Shown in pieces: positions 14,795-22,949 of a stretch of 32,193 nucleotides of DNA; the stretch's first letter is position 1; each line of letters starts with the position of its first letter. The stretch is taken from the NCBI GenBank assembly GCA_900541415.1, contig UQJP01000037.1, forward strand, positions 1-32,193, in the 5' to 3' direction. This DNA is from an uncultured Odoribacter sp. (GTDB taxonomy: Bacteria; Bacteroidota; Bacteroidia; Bacteroidales; Marinifilaceae). Below the pieces are notes generated by a model that ran no database searches, was not told where the DNA came from, and saw nothing but the letters and a program-made list of their open reading frames with translations. The translations under genes were made by a program, and so were the position numbers.

Positions 14795-17161
14795 ATGTGG
14801 AATAATCTGAAAACAATGAAAGGAATCGTTATATTATTTGTATTTTATCTGTTTGTCTTTCATTCTTATGCCCAGGATCGGTGTACGGTTACGGGAAAAA
14901 TTTTGAATGAAAGCAAAGAACCGATAGCATTCGCTACTGTTTATATCATCCATAGGCATAAAGTTTTTCAAAGTGATGAAAATGGAATTTTTTCATTTAC
15001 CGCTTTGCCGGAAGAGGAGCTTGAGATACAGATCAGTGCAGTAGGCTATCAAACTCAAAGCCGGAGTTTAAAAGTCCGCCGGAACATGGAGCAAATTTTT
15101 GTTCTGTCACAGCCTGAAATCACATTGGAAGAAGTGGTCGTGCAGGGTGATGGCGAAAAATTGTCAAAGACAAAATCTTCCCAAAACATCGTGAATGTGG
15201 ACAGGGCTTACATTGAAGGTAACTTTTCAGGCAGTTTGATGCAGAGTCTGGAAGGGATACCGGGAGTTAAAGCTATGAGTATCGGATCGGGACAGTCTAA
15301 ACCTGCTATCAGGGGACTGGGTTTTAACCGGATGGTGGTAGCGGAGAACGGGATTAAACACGAGGGACAGCAATGGGGGGAAGAGCATGGCCTGGAAATA
15401 GACCAGTTTGCGGTGGACGATGTTGAAATTGTGAAAGGTCCGGGCTCTTTGTTATATGGCTCGGATGCGATCGGGGGTGTTGTCAGTTTGCGTAATAATT
15501 ATATTCCGGCACGGCCTGTGGAAGGGCGGCTCAATTTATTCGCCCGTAGCAATAATGAGTCTGTCGGGTTTTCTGCCCGGCTGGGTGGGAAAAGGGATAA
15601 GTTTTATTATAGGGTGAATTTTACTTTGGTCGATTACGCGGATTATAAAGTGCCGACGGACAGTATTCAATATTATTCATACTATATTAAACTGAAAGAC
15701 CGCCGCCTGCGTAACACCGCGGGTAAAGAACAGGATGCCGGTATTACCCTCGGTTATCGGTCGGACAGGTTTCAGACCGGTTTTCAGTTGTCGAATGTGT
15801 ATGCCAAAAGTGGTTTTTTTGCAGATGCGCATGGCCTTGAAGTACGTCTTTCGGATATAGATTACGATAAATCTTCCCGGGATATAGATTTGCCTTATCA
15901 TTCGGTGAATCATTTTAAGATTGTGAACAACTCGAACTGGCAGTCCGGGCCTGTGCGTTGGGAAGGAAATTTTTCTTATCAGAATAATCTTCGAAAGGAG
16001 CTGTCCGAGCCCGTGTCTCATGGGTATATGCCTGTGCCTCCCCATACATTGGAACGGAAATTCAATAAGAGCACTTATACGGGGAGTGTCGGGTTAAAGT
16101 ATTCGGGAGTTGAAAAACACCGTATCAATGCCGGAATCAATGCTGAATTGCAACATAACCGACGTGCCGGATGGGGGTTTATTATTCCTGATTTTGAAAC
16201 GGGATCATTCGGTGGGTATGTTTTCGACCGTTACTATATTTCGGAACGTTTCGTTTTAAATGCCGGAATACGTTTCGACCGAATCAAAACGCATCTGCAC
16301 CGTTATCGGGATTGGTATAAAACTCCTGCCGGAAGTGCCGATTCGGTGTATAAAGAGCGGTCTGCCGATTTAAGACGCACGTTTAACAGTTTCACCTGGT
16401 CTGCCGGGATGAACTACCACTCCGGCTTATGGAATCTGAAAATGAACGTCGGTAAGGGGTTCCGTGCCCCTATCCCTAAAGAGTTGGGATCGGACGGTGT
16501 TAATTACCATATATTCCGGTATGAGAAAGGTGAGCCGGGTTTGTCTCCGGAAGAGTCCTATCAGGTGGATGCCGGAATCGGCTGGGACAATGATTTCCTG
16601 AGTGTTCAGGTTGATCCTTATCTGAATTATTTTCCCAACTATATATACCTGAATCCCACGGCCTATTATGAAGAAGGTTTACAGGTGTATTACTATACAC
16701 AAAGCAAGGTGGTCAGGTACGGGTTTGAAGCCGGGGTGAATTGTAGGTTTTCGCAGCACTTTGAATCTGTTCTTCAGGGAGAATATCTGTATGCGGAACA
16801 ACTGTCCGGAGACAAAAAAGGATATACATTGCCTTTTTCGCCGCCGTGGTCTGCCCGGATCGGCTTGAAATATATGCCTCGCACCCGTTGGTCGGGTACG
16901 GACGGCTTTATCTCGTTCGCTTATAAGATTACCGGAGACCAGAACGAAATTGTGCCGCCCGAAAATAAAACCCAAGGACACCAGACTTTCGATATGTCGG
17001 TGGGGAGGTTTTTTGCCTGGAAAGGCTGTCACCTGAAAATCGGGTTACAGGGGCAAAACCTATTGAATAAGAAGTATTACGATCATACGAGCTATTACCG
17101 CCTGATCGATGTTCCTGAACCGGGGCGTAATTTCTCGATGATGATCGGATTTGAATTTTAA
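14795..17161 (+). CDS. TonB-dependent outer membrane receptor (probable metal-ion importer)
   Basis: A 788-residue outer membrane receptor. Order: signal peptide (GIVILFVFYLFVFHSYAQ), a carboxypeptidase-regulatory-like beta-sandwich (about 30-110: VTGKILNESKEPIAFATV, AVGYQTQS), a plug domain (about 115-230, with PAIRGLGFNRMVVAENGIKH and VEIVKGPGSLLYGSDAIGG), then a long beta-barrel ending in FSMMIGFEF with terminal aromatic Phe. SusD-like partners are absent, so this is not a polysaccharide SusCD pair. The start can be the ATG at 14795 or at 14816. Flanking genes encode Cys/His-rich and His-rich exported proteins, suggesting uptake of a metal ion or metal complex such as zinc or copper (inference); siderophore or other small-ligand uptake is an alternative. 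Confidence 0.92.
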   Translation: MWNNLKTMKGIVILFVFYLFVFHSYAQDRCTVTGKILNESKEPIAFATVYIIHRHKVFQSDENGIFSFTALPEEELEIQISAVGYQTQSRSLKVRRNMEQIFVLSQPEITLEEVVVQGDGEKLSKTKSSQNIVNVDRAYIEGNFSGSLMQSLEGIPGVKAMSIGSGQSKPAIRGLGFNRMVVAENGIKHEGQQWGEEHGLEIDQFAVDDVEIVKGPGSLLYGSDAIGGVVSLRNNYIPARPVEGRLNLFARSNNESVGFSARLGGKRDKFYYRVNFTLVDYADYKVPTDSIQYYSYYIKLKDRRLRNTAGKEQDAGITLGYRSDRFQTGFQLSNVYAKSGFFADAHGLEVRLSDIDYDKSSRDIDLPYHSVNHFKIVNNSNWQSGPVRWEGNFSYQNNLRKELSEPVSHGYMPVPPHTLERKFNKSTYTGSVGLKYSGVEKHRINAGINAELQHNRRAGWGFIIPDFETGSFGGYVFDRYYISERFVLNAGIRFDRIKTHLHRYRDWYKTPAGSADSVYKERSADLRRTFNSFTWSAGMNYHSGLWNLKMNVGKGFRAPIPKELGSDGVNYHIFRYEKGEPGLSPEESYQVDAGIGWDNDFLSVQVDPYLNYFPNYIYLNPTAYYEEGLQVYYYTQSKVVRYGFEAGVNCRFSQHFESVLQGEYLYAEQLSGDKKGYTLPFSPPWSARIGLKYMPRTRWSGTDGFISFAYKITGDQNEIVPPENKTQGHQTFDMSVGRFFAWKGCHLKIGLQGQNLLNKKYYDHTSYYRLIDVPEPGRNFSMMIGFEF

Positions 17162-17212
17162 TATTGTAAACTTAATGAATAACAGGGAATATTCTCTTAA
17201 AACTATTGAACT

Positions 17213-17641
17213 ATGAATAAAAAATTAACATGGGGAACTGTATTCCTCTTCAGTCTGTGCCTGTTGATGTTTTCTGCTTGCAGCGACGATGACGATCATG
17301 CTCCTGCCGGACCGATTATAAACTTAACGGAGATAGGGCATGGGAATAATAAAACCGGGATTGCCGGAAAGGATTTGCATCTTGAAGGTACTATCGTTGC
17401 CGACGGAATCGTCCGGCGGATAGACATAGAGATACATCCGGAAAACGGGGACGGTTTCAGGCTTGAAAAGTCTTACACCGAAGGGAAATACATCGGGGTG
17501 AAAAATGCGGATTTTCATGAGCATATCGATATTCCGGCAGAAGCTCCTGCGGGTGATTATCACTTGCATTTTTCCGTTACGGATCAGTCGGGACAAATGA
17601 AGGCGGTTACCTCTGAACTGACAATCCTCCGAAATCCGTGA
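17213..17641 (+). CDS. DUF4625 lipoprotein, His-rich (first copy)
   Basis: A 142-residue lipoprotein. The signal ends with the lipobox FSAC (C23), followed by SDDDDH, an Asp-rich stretch resembling the Bacteroides lipoprotein export signal for surface exposure. The body is one beta-sandwich DUF4625 domain with eight histidines, including DFHEHIDIP and GDYHLHFSVTDQSGQ. The ending GDYHxxxxVTDxxGx matches the second copy downstream. It starts 51 bases after the receptor stop, so it is probably in the same operon. A plausible role is capturing a metal ion at the cell surface for the receptor; that is inference, because no function is established for DUF4625. Confidence 0.8.
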   Translation: MNKKLTWGTVFLFSLCLLMFSACSDDDDHAPAGPIINLTEIGHGNNKTGIAGKDLHLEGTIVADGIVRRIDIEIHPENGDGFRLEKSYTEGKYIGVKNADFHEHIDIPAEAPAGDYHLHFSVTDQSGQMKAVTSELTILRNP

Positions 17642-17793
17642 AGGGGCTGCCCGGAAGGTTGAATCCGGTGGGGCGAAGCCCTGGAAACCGTTTTGCTCTG
17701 GTGGGAACAATCGGTGGCGATGATAATGTGGTATGAATCGGGAATAGTTTTTGGTAGCGTGGAAAATTATTCCTCCATGTAAATGAAAATAAT

Positions 17794-18279
17794 ATGATGA
17801 ATAAGAAAATTTTGTTTTGCAGCCTGATAGGCTTGTTTTTGCTGGGATGTAGCAATTCTGACGATGATAGTAAGGATATGGAGAAGCCTGTGATCGACAT
17901 GAGCGGTAGCGAGGCTTCCCCCCGGAATTGTGTGGTGCTCTACCGGGGAGAAAGTTTTTCATTCCGGGCTGTGTTTTCCGATAATCAGGAACTGGGGAAT
18001 TACAATATCGAAATCCACAATAATTTCGATCATCATTCGCACAGTACGGATAATGTGGAATGTGATTTAGAGCCTAAAAAAAGCCCTGTGAATGCTTTTA
18101 TATACAATCAGGATTTTCCTGTCCCTCCCGGTAAAACGATGTTTGAAGCAGATCAGGAAATAGAGATCCCTGCGGATGTGGATACGGGCGATTATCATTT
18201 TATGGTCAGGGTGACCGATAAGGCAGGGTGGCAGCAATTAAGGGCTATAAGCCTGAAGATTGCGGAGAGAGGGGATTAA
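17794..18279 (+). CDS. DUF4625 lipoprotein, His-rich (second copy)
   Basis: A 161-residue lipoprotein. The signal ends with LLGC (C19 if the first of the two Met codons is used), then SNSDDDSKD, again Asp-rich like a surface-export signal. The domain is the same as the upstream gene: IEIHNNFDHHSHSTDN carries a His cluster, and GDYHFMVRVTDKAGWQQ closes it. The two copies share fold and ending but little exact sequence, so the duplication is old. A 152-base gap separates them, without a terminator; a terminator follows this gene. Confidence 0.8.
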   Translation: MMNKKILFCSLIGLFLLGCSNSDDDSKDMEKPVIDMSGSEASPRNCVVLYRGESFSFRAVFSDNQELGNYNIEIHNNFDHHSHSTDNVECDLEPKKSPVNAFIYNQDFPVPPGKTMFEADQEIEIPADVDTGDYHFMVRVTDKAGWQQLRAISLKIAERGD

Positions 18280-18303
18280 AACCTTTCCTGTTTTTTGAAA
18301 TAG

Positions 18304-18332
18304 AAAACCGCTCCTTTCGGGGCGGTTTTTTT
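18304..18332. terminator. Bidirectional terminator between the DUF4625 and oxidoreductase units
   Basis: AAAACCGCTCC pairs with GGGGCGGTTTT around a TTTC loop, flanked by T on the right and A on the left. It sits between convergent stops at 18279 and 18353. Confidence 0.85.
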
Positions 18333-18352
18333 ATGGAGATGCAGGAAAGCGA

Positions 18353-18904
18353 TCAGGCTTCCTGTAAGGTTTCAACTTTATCCATCCCGATCTGTACGGC
18401 TTGTATGTTCATGGGGATCAGTTGATGATGCCGGGACGGAAGTGATTTTTTCAATCCTTTTTCCAGATTATCCAGTTTGACAATCGGTTTTATTTTCAGA
18501 AAACCGCCGAGGATAATCATATTGAATGTTTTGGGATTACCGCTTTCTGCCGCGAGCCGGGCTCCTTCAATCCGGTAGATGTTGATGTCTTTCCGGGTGG
18601 GAGGATGGGTGATTCCGTTCGGATCGTAGAGAAGTGTTCCGCCCGGTTTCACCAGCGGTTCGAATTTATCTACGGATTGCTGGTTGAGGATGATGGCCGA
18701 GTCGAAGCTGTTCAGGACGGGTGAACTGATACGCTCGTCGCTGATGATAACGGTGACGTTGGCTGTTCCCCCCCGCATTTCCGGACCGTAGGAAGGCATC
18801 CACGATACTTCTTTGTCTTGCATGATTCCGGAATAGGCTAATATTTTTCCCATAGAAAGCACTCCCTGTCCTCCGAATCCTGCTATAATGATTTCTTCTG
18901 TCAT
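18353..18904 (-). CDS. 2-oxoacid:ferredoxin oxidoreductase, gamma subunit
   Basis: A 183-residue protein starting MTEEIIIAGFGGQGVLSMGK. The N-terminal GFGGQGV glycine-rich signature and the PSYGPEMRGGTANVTVIIS segment are typical of the gamma subunit of the pyruvate/2-oxoacid ferredoxin oxidoreductase superfamily (the CoA-binding/domain III-like part). It forms a complex with the three genes before it (delta, alpha, beta). The family oxidatively decarboxylates 2-oxoacids to acyl-CoA while reducing ferredoxin, in the cytoplasm of anaerobes. The gene starts 69 bases after the beta-subunit stop and is the last of the operon. Confidence 0.9.
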   Translation of the reverse strand: MTEEIIIAGFGGQGVLSMGKILAYSGIMQDKEVSWMPSYGPEMRGGTANVTVIISDERISSPVLNSFDSAIILNQQSVDKFEPLVKPGGTLLYDPNGITHPPTRKDINIYRIEGARLAAESGNPKTFNMIILGGFLKIKPIVKLDNLEKGLKKSLPSRHHQLIPMNIQAVQIGMDKVETLQEA

Positions 18905-18973
18905 TCCCTTATTGTTTTATGCGTTTAGAAGGTTGAATTTCCGGTGTGTTCGGCTGTTTTCAACTTTTTACTA

Positions 18974-19738
18974 TTATCTGTCCTTCAAATCTCCGAGAGG
19001 ATATTTGGGGAACATGTGTTCTTTCATCCATTGGTTTGCTTCGACCGGAGACATTTTCCAGCCTGAGTTACAAGTGCTCACCACTTCAACAAAAGAGGTC
19101 CCTTTATGAAGCCGGGTATTTTGGAATGCTTTTTTAATTGCATTTTTAGTTTTGCGGACAGCCGCAGGGGTTTCTGCGCTCTGGCGGGTGACATAACAAG
19201 TGCCGTCTAATTGAGCGATCAGTTCGGTTATTTTCAGCGGATAGCCGTTTAACTGTGCATCCCTTCCGTAGGGGGTGGTGGAAGTGACTTGCCCCAGCAG
19301 GGTGGTCGGAGCCATTTGTCCTCCCGTCATTCCGTAAATCGCATTGTTGATAAAAACCACAACAATGTTTTCGCCCCGGTTGCAGGCGTGCATGATCTCT
19401 GCGCACCCGATAGAGGCGAGGTCGCCGTCTCCCTGATAAGTGAATACATATTTTTCCGGGTGTAGCCTGCTGATTCCTGTGGCAACGGCAGGTGCACGTC
19501 CATGTGCTGCTTCCGCCCAGTCGATGTCGATGTAGTTGTAGGCGAAAACACTGCAACCTACCGGAGATATACCTATTGTCTTATCCTGAATGCCGAGTTC
19601 TTCGATTACTTCTGCAATGAGTTTATGCACCACTCCATGGGTACAACCCGGGCAATAGTGCATCACCGTATCGGTGAGCAGGCTGCTTTTTTTCAGAACA
19701 AGATTTTCATCTTTTATAATATCTTCTGTTGTAATCAT
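18974..19738 (-). CDS. 2-oxoacid:ferredoxin oxidoreductase, beta subunit (TPP-binding)
   Basis: A 254-residue thiamine diphosphate-binding subunit. The TPP/Mg motif is GDGDLASIGCAEIMHACNRG continuing to INNAIYGMTGGQ, matching the family's GDG-x(~25)-N-x-IYGMTGGQ. CPGCTHG near residue 29 and VGCSVFAY supply the cysteines that hold the proximal cluster region. The 'MTGGQ.APTT' tail and the size match KorB/VorA-like proteins. The complex uses 2-oxoglutarate or branched-chain 2-oxoacids; sequence alone does not settle which. It is flanked by the alpha subunit (14 bases upstream) and the gamma subunit. Confidence 0.92.
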   Translation of the reverse strand: MITTEDIIKDENLVLKKSSLLTDTVMHYCPGCTHGVVHKLIAEVIEELGIQDKTIGISPVGCSVFAYNYIDIDWAEAAHGRAPAVATGISRLHPEKYVFTYQGDGDLASIGCAEIMHACNRGENIVVVFINNAIYGMTGGQMAPTTLLGQVTSTTPYGRDAQLNGYPLKITELIAQLDGTCYVTRQSAETPAAVRKTKNAIKKAFQNTRLHKGTSFVEVVSTCNSGWKMSPVEANQWMKEHMFPKYPLGDLKDR

Positions 19739-19752
19739 ATTTTGATTTTATT

Positions 19753-20838
19753 TTAATGACCTGCCATAACTGAATTTTTCAGGGCAACGACGATTTCTTC
19801 CGGGATGGGGATCACTCCTCCCATACGTCCGTAGTGTTCCACTTTTACTCTGCCGTTAACGGCAAGACGAACATCTTCCACCATTTGCCCCGCACTCATT
19901 TCCACGGTCAATATTCCTTTCACTTGTCCGCACATTTCAGCGATGGCTTTGGACGGGAACGGGAATAGGGTGATCGGGCGTAACAGTCCCACCTTGATTC
20001 CCTCCTGACGTGCCAGTTCGATCGATTTCTGACAAATCCGGGCACTCGAACCGTAGGCGATGAAAATGTAGTCAGCGTCGTCGCAGGCGATTTTTTCAAA
20101 GCGCACTTCTTTTTCTTCCATCTCCCGGTATTTCTTTTGGAGTTTCAGGTTAAAATCTTCCTGCCGGTGTGCGTCCAGTTCCAGTGAGGTGCTTACGTGC
20201 CGGGTACGGCCTCTTTTTCCGGTCAGCGCCCAGTCGCCCGATATTTTTTCAATCTCTTCTTCCGTCCACCGGGCTTTTACCGGGGAAAGTTTTACTTTTT
20301 CCATCATTTGCCCGATCACTCCGTCGGCAAGAATCATTGCCGGGTTCCGGTATTTGAAAGCGAGTTCGAAACCTAAGGCTACGAAATCGTTCATTTCCTG
20401 CACCGAGGCGGGGGCTAATACGATCAGGCGATAATCACCGTGTCCGCCGCCTTTGGTGGCCTGAAAATAATCGCTTTGTGCAGGCTGTATCGTTCCTAAA
20501 CCGGGGCCTCCGCGCATTACGTCCACCACCAGGCAAGGCAGTTCGGCCCCTGCCAGGTAGGTCAGGCCTTCCTGTTTAAGACTGATTCCGGGGCTGGAAG
20601 ATGAAGTCATTACTTTTTTACCGCAGGAAGCTCCGCCATATACCATATTGATTGCGGCGATTTCGCTTTCTGCCTGCAATACCACCATCCCTGTTTCTTC
20701 CCAGGGTTTCCGGAGCATAAGGGTTTCCATGATCTCAGACTGGGGTGTGATCGGATAGCCGAAATAGGCATCACATCCGCAACGGATAGCCGCTTCTGCA
20801 ATCACTTCATTCCCTTTCATTAATTTTACTTCTCCCAT
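19753..20838 (-). CDS. vorB: 2-oxoacid:ferredoxin oxidoreductase, alpha subunit (VorB-like)
   Basis: A 361-residue alpha subunit carrying the pyrimidine-binding domain (I) and domain II of the superfamily. MKGNEVIAEAAIRCGCDAYFGYPITPQSEI, ESEIAAINMVYGGASCGKKVMTSSSSPGISLKQE and RGGPGLGTIQPAQSDYFQ are the hallmark stretches; the C-terminal half (DADYIFIAYGSSARICQ, GLLRPITLFPFP) is the transketolase-C-like domain. It is most often annotated 3-methyl-2-oxobutanoate dehydrogenase subunit VorB in Bacteroidota, but a 2-oxoglutarate role (KorA) is equally possible. The gap to the ferredoxin-like gene upstream is 9 bases. Confidence 0.9.
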   Translation of the reverse strand: MGEVKLMKGNEVIAEAAIRCGCDAYFGYPITPQSEIMETLMLRKPWEETGMVVLQAESEIAAINMVYGGASCGKKVMTSSSSPGISLKQEGLTYLAGAELPCLVVDVMRGGPGLGTIQPAQSDYFQATKGGGHGDYRLIVLAPASVQEMNDFVALGFELAFKYRNPAMILADGVIGQMMEKVKLSPVKARWTEEEIEKISGDWALTGKRGRTRHVSTSLELDAHRQEDFNLKLQKKYREMEEKEVRFEKIACDDADYIFIAYGSSARICQKSIELARQEGIKVGLLRPITLFPFPSKAIAEMCGQVKGILTVEMSAGQMVEDVRLAVNGRVKVEHYGRMGGVIPIPEEIVVALKNSVMAGH

Positions 20839-20847
20839 TTCTTTATA

Positions 20848-21075
20848 TTATTCAATCATTTTTTTGTAAACAGTGATCACTGAGTCCGGGCATACCAGTC
20901 CACAACTGGCGCAACCTATGCAGACCTCCGGTTTTTCCATCCAGGCGTAATGGTAACCTTTACCGTTTACATCGGGATGAAGCTCTATCACATGGGTAGG
21001 GCATGCTGCGACACAAAGACCGCAACCTTTGCAATGTTCGGTGTCTACAACAATCGCTCCTCTAAATTTCGCCAT
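20848..21075 (-). CDS. Ferredoxin-like subunit (2x[4Fe-4S]) of the 2-oxoacid oxidoreductase
   Basis: A 75-residue dicluster ferredoxin, the delta subunit of the complex. Two motifs bind [4Fe-4S] clusters: CKGCGLCVAACP and CIGCASCGLVCP, with a spacer (HVIELHPDVNGKGYHYAWMEKPEV) typical of the family. It passes electrons from the TPP site to free ferredoxin. It is the first gene of the four-gene operon (delta, alpha, beta, gamma) and lies 9 bases before vorB. Confidence 0.92.
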   Translation of the reverse strand: MAKFRGAIVVDTEHCKGCGLCVAACPTHVIELHPDVNGKGYHYAWMEKPEVCIGCASCGLVCPDSVITVYKKMIE

Positions 21076-21655
21076 ACTTTAAAATATTATAATTTATCGA
21101 AAAATGGTACGTTTTTATTACGCTTTGTAACTTGTACCCGCTATAAAATTATGCTTTAAAATGAAACTCTCAAAAAAACGGCTTGGTATTTTTCATTTTT
21201 CCCCGAACTTTTCACATCCTTTGAAAATGTGAGCAAAATTTTTGCACATTCTTTCACAATCGTAGGGTAAAGTGTGAAATTCCAGTTACTTATATTTGCA
21301 CATAATTGTTTTATCTGTGCATATTTGTTTTCTTTTTGGTTTTTGAATATTTTAACTTTTATTGTGTTTTTCGTCTCCTCTTCCATTGGTTTTTAGACCC
21401 GGTTAGGGAGGTGCGAAACTGTTTGGGGATATAACGGAATTGGGTATTAAAAATGTTACTTTATCCGGTGTGTTTTATCCGGTTTTTTTGTGTTGATTTG
21501 GAGAAGTGACCATTCCCGGATTGTCTGTCTTTAGAATGCAACGCCGGAGGGTTTTATTCGGGCGGGCAGGAAACGACAGGGCTGGGACTGGGGAAATAAG
21601 TGGATATTCCGGGAAGCGTGAAGGCATAAAGATTTGTGAAACAAAATCAAAGGAT
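21076..21655. other. Gene-poor region between the oxidoreductase operon and the permease gene
   Basis: No supportable coding gene is seen over about 580 bases. The left half is AT-rich with several TCACA/TGTGA half-sites (for example TTCACATcctttgaaaATGTGA near 21211-21232 and GCAAAATTTTTGC near 21233-21245). A plus-strand -7-like element TAtaTTTG lies at 21291-21298 with no gene for about 400 bases. A direct repeat TTTATCCGG occurs at 21460-21468 and 21474-21482. Confidence 0.5.
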
Positions 21656-21687
21656 TTTGTCGAATTGAATGGAAAATAATACTTTTG
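21656..21687 (+). promoter_or_regulatory. Promoter of the permease gene
   Basis: TTTG at 21656-21659 and TActTTTG at 21680-21687, 20 bases apart, match both parts of the Bacteroidota promoter consensus. Its 3' end is only 24 bases before the TTG start at 21712, giving a short leader. Confidence 0.65.
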
Positions 21688-21711
21688 TGTGATGAATAAA
21701 AGCGACGAGAT

Positions 21712-22947
21712 TTGAATTTTGAATTTTTTATAGCCCGAAGATTATTGAAAGGTGACGGGACACGGGCCGTGTCTGTGCCGATCGTTAGAATTGCATTGGT
21801 CGGCATCGCTTTGGGGGTATGTGTCATGTTGCTGTCGATTTTCATCATTACAGGCTTTAAGAAAGAGATCACGGATAAGTTGTCCGGTTTTGGCGCTCAT
21901 CTGAATGTGGTGGCCTATGATAACAACAGTTCATTTGCCGGGAACCAGATTGTAGCGGACGATTCCTTAGTGACGGGAATCCGGAGTTTGCCGGAGGTCG
22001 GGGAAGCGTATGTTTACATCACCCGTCCTGCTATTTTGAAAAGTAAGGAAGAGATTCACGGAGTGGTGTTGAGGGGCGTGGACAGTTCCTATTCGGCTTC
22101 TTTTTTTAAAGATCATTTGGTGGACGGGCAATTTCCGGACTATCGCGGAAGCGGAGCTTCGAACGATGTTGTGCTGTCGGCTTCCGTGGCTTCTCTGCTG
22201 GGATTGAAGACGGGCGATAAGGTGGCCGCCCATTTTGTGCAAGATCCTCCCCGGGTGAGGATGCTTACGGTGGCGGGTGTTTATGATACCGGCTTTAAGG
22301 AATACGACGATATGATGGTGCTGTGTGATTTACGGCATTTGCAAAAATTGAATGGCTGGGAAAAAAACGAAGTATCGGGGATAGCCATTGAATTGAAAGA
22401 TATAAACCGGACGGCGGAAGTGAAAGAAAAAGTGGATGCTTTACTGCCGTGGGACGATGATAATAATTTCTATAAGCTGGAAACATTGCGGGAGTCTGCC
22501 CCGCAGGTGTTCGATTGGCTCGATTTGCTGAATATGAATGTGTGGGTTATCCTGGTGCTGATTGTGATTGTAGCGGTTTTCAACATGGTGTCGGGCTTGC
22601 TGATCCTGATTTTGGATAAAACTTCATTGATCGGGATATTGAAAGCTTTGGGCTATCGGGATGTGGGGTTACGGAAGTTGTTCCTTTACCTATCGCTTGC
22701 TTTGACCGGGAGAGGGATGTTGCTGGGAAATGTTTTAGCCTTGGTGCTGGGTGGTTTGCAGTATAAATTCAAGTTGATTTCGCTGGATGCCAGTTCCTAT
22801 TATATGGATACCGTTCCGGTGCATTTCGACTGGTTTTATTGGTTGCTGTTGAATGTGGGCGTGTTGCTGATTTCGGTTTTGATGCTGGTAGTCCCGACAA
22901 TGCTGATCTCTAAGATTAAGCCGATCAAAGCGATCCGGTTTGAATAA
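21712..22947 (+). CDS. LolC/LolE-like ABC transporter permease (FtsX/MacB fold)
   Basis: A 411-residue inner-membrane permease with four probable helices: one near residues 24-48 (VRIALVGIALGVCVMLLSIFIITGF) and three in the C-terminal part (WVILVLIVIVAVFNMVSGLLILI about 278-300, LSLALTGRGMLLGNVLALVLGG about 328-349, WLLLNVGVLLISVLMLVVPTM about 380-400). A large periplasmic domain lies between. KTSLIGILKALGYRD is the coupling-loop sequence of the FtsX family. It starts at TTG (21712): MNFEFFIARRL is the family's usual N-terminus and there is no ATG upstream in frame, so the TTG is likely genuine. Family members move lipoproteins out of the inner membrane with a LolD-like ATPase, not present here. 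A TonB-like protein begins 2 bases downstream. Confidence 0.88.
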   Translation: MNFEFFIARRLLKGDGTRAVSVPIVRIALVGIALGVCVMLLSIFIITGFKKEITDKLSGFGAHLNVVAYDNNSSFAGNQIVADDSLVTGIRSLPEVGEAYVYITRPAILKSKEEIHGVVLRGVDSSYSASFFKDHLVDGQFPDYRGSGASNDVVLSASVASLLGLKTGDKVAAHFVQDPPRVRMLTVAGVYDTGFKEYDDMMVLCDLRHLQKLNGWEKNEVSGIAIELKDINRTAEVKEKVDALLPWDDDNNFYKLETLRESAPQVFDWLDLLNMNVWVILVLIVIVAVFNMVSGLLILILDKTSLIGILKALGYRDVGLRKLFLYLSLALTGRGMLLGNVLALVLGGLQYKFKLISLDASSYYMDTVPVHFDWFYWLLLNVGVLLISVLMLVVPTMLISKIKPIKAIRFE

Positions 22948-22949
22948 AG

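Noticed and set aside
21156..21386. 76-residue minus-strand open frame upstream of the ferredoxin-like gene
   Set aside because: It is Lys-rich with AT-driven composition, no motif and no clear promoter; it lies over the repeat-containing gap, so it is not called.
21460..21482. TTTATCCGG direct repeat as a start of a CRISPR array or mobile element end
   Set aside because: It has only two copies with a 14-base period, no spacers and no cas or transposase gene.
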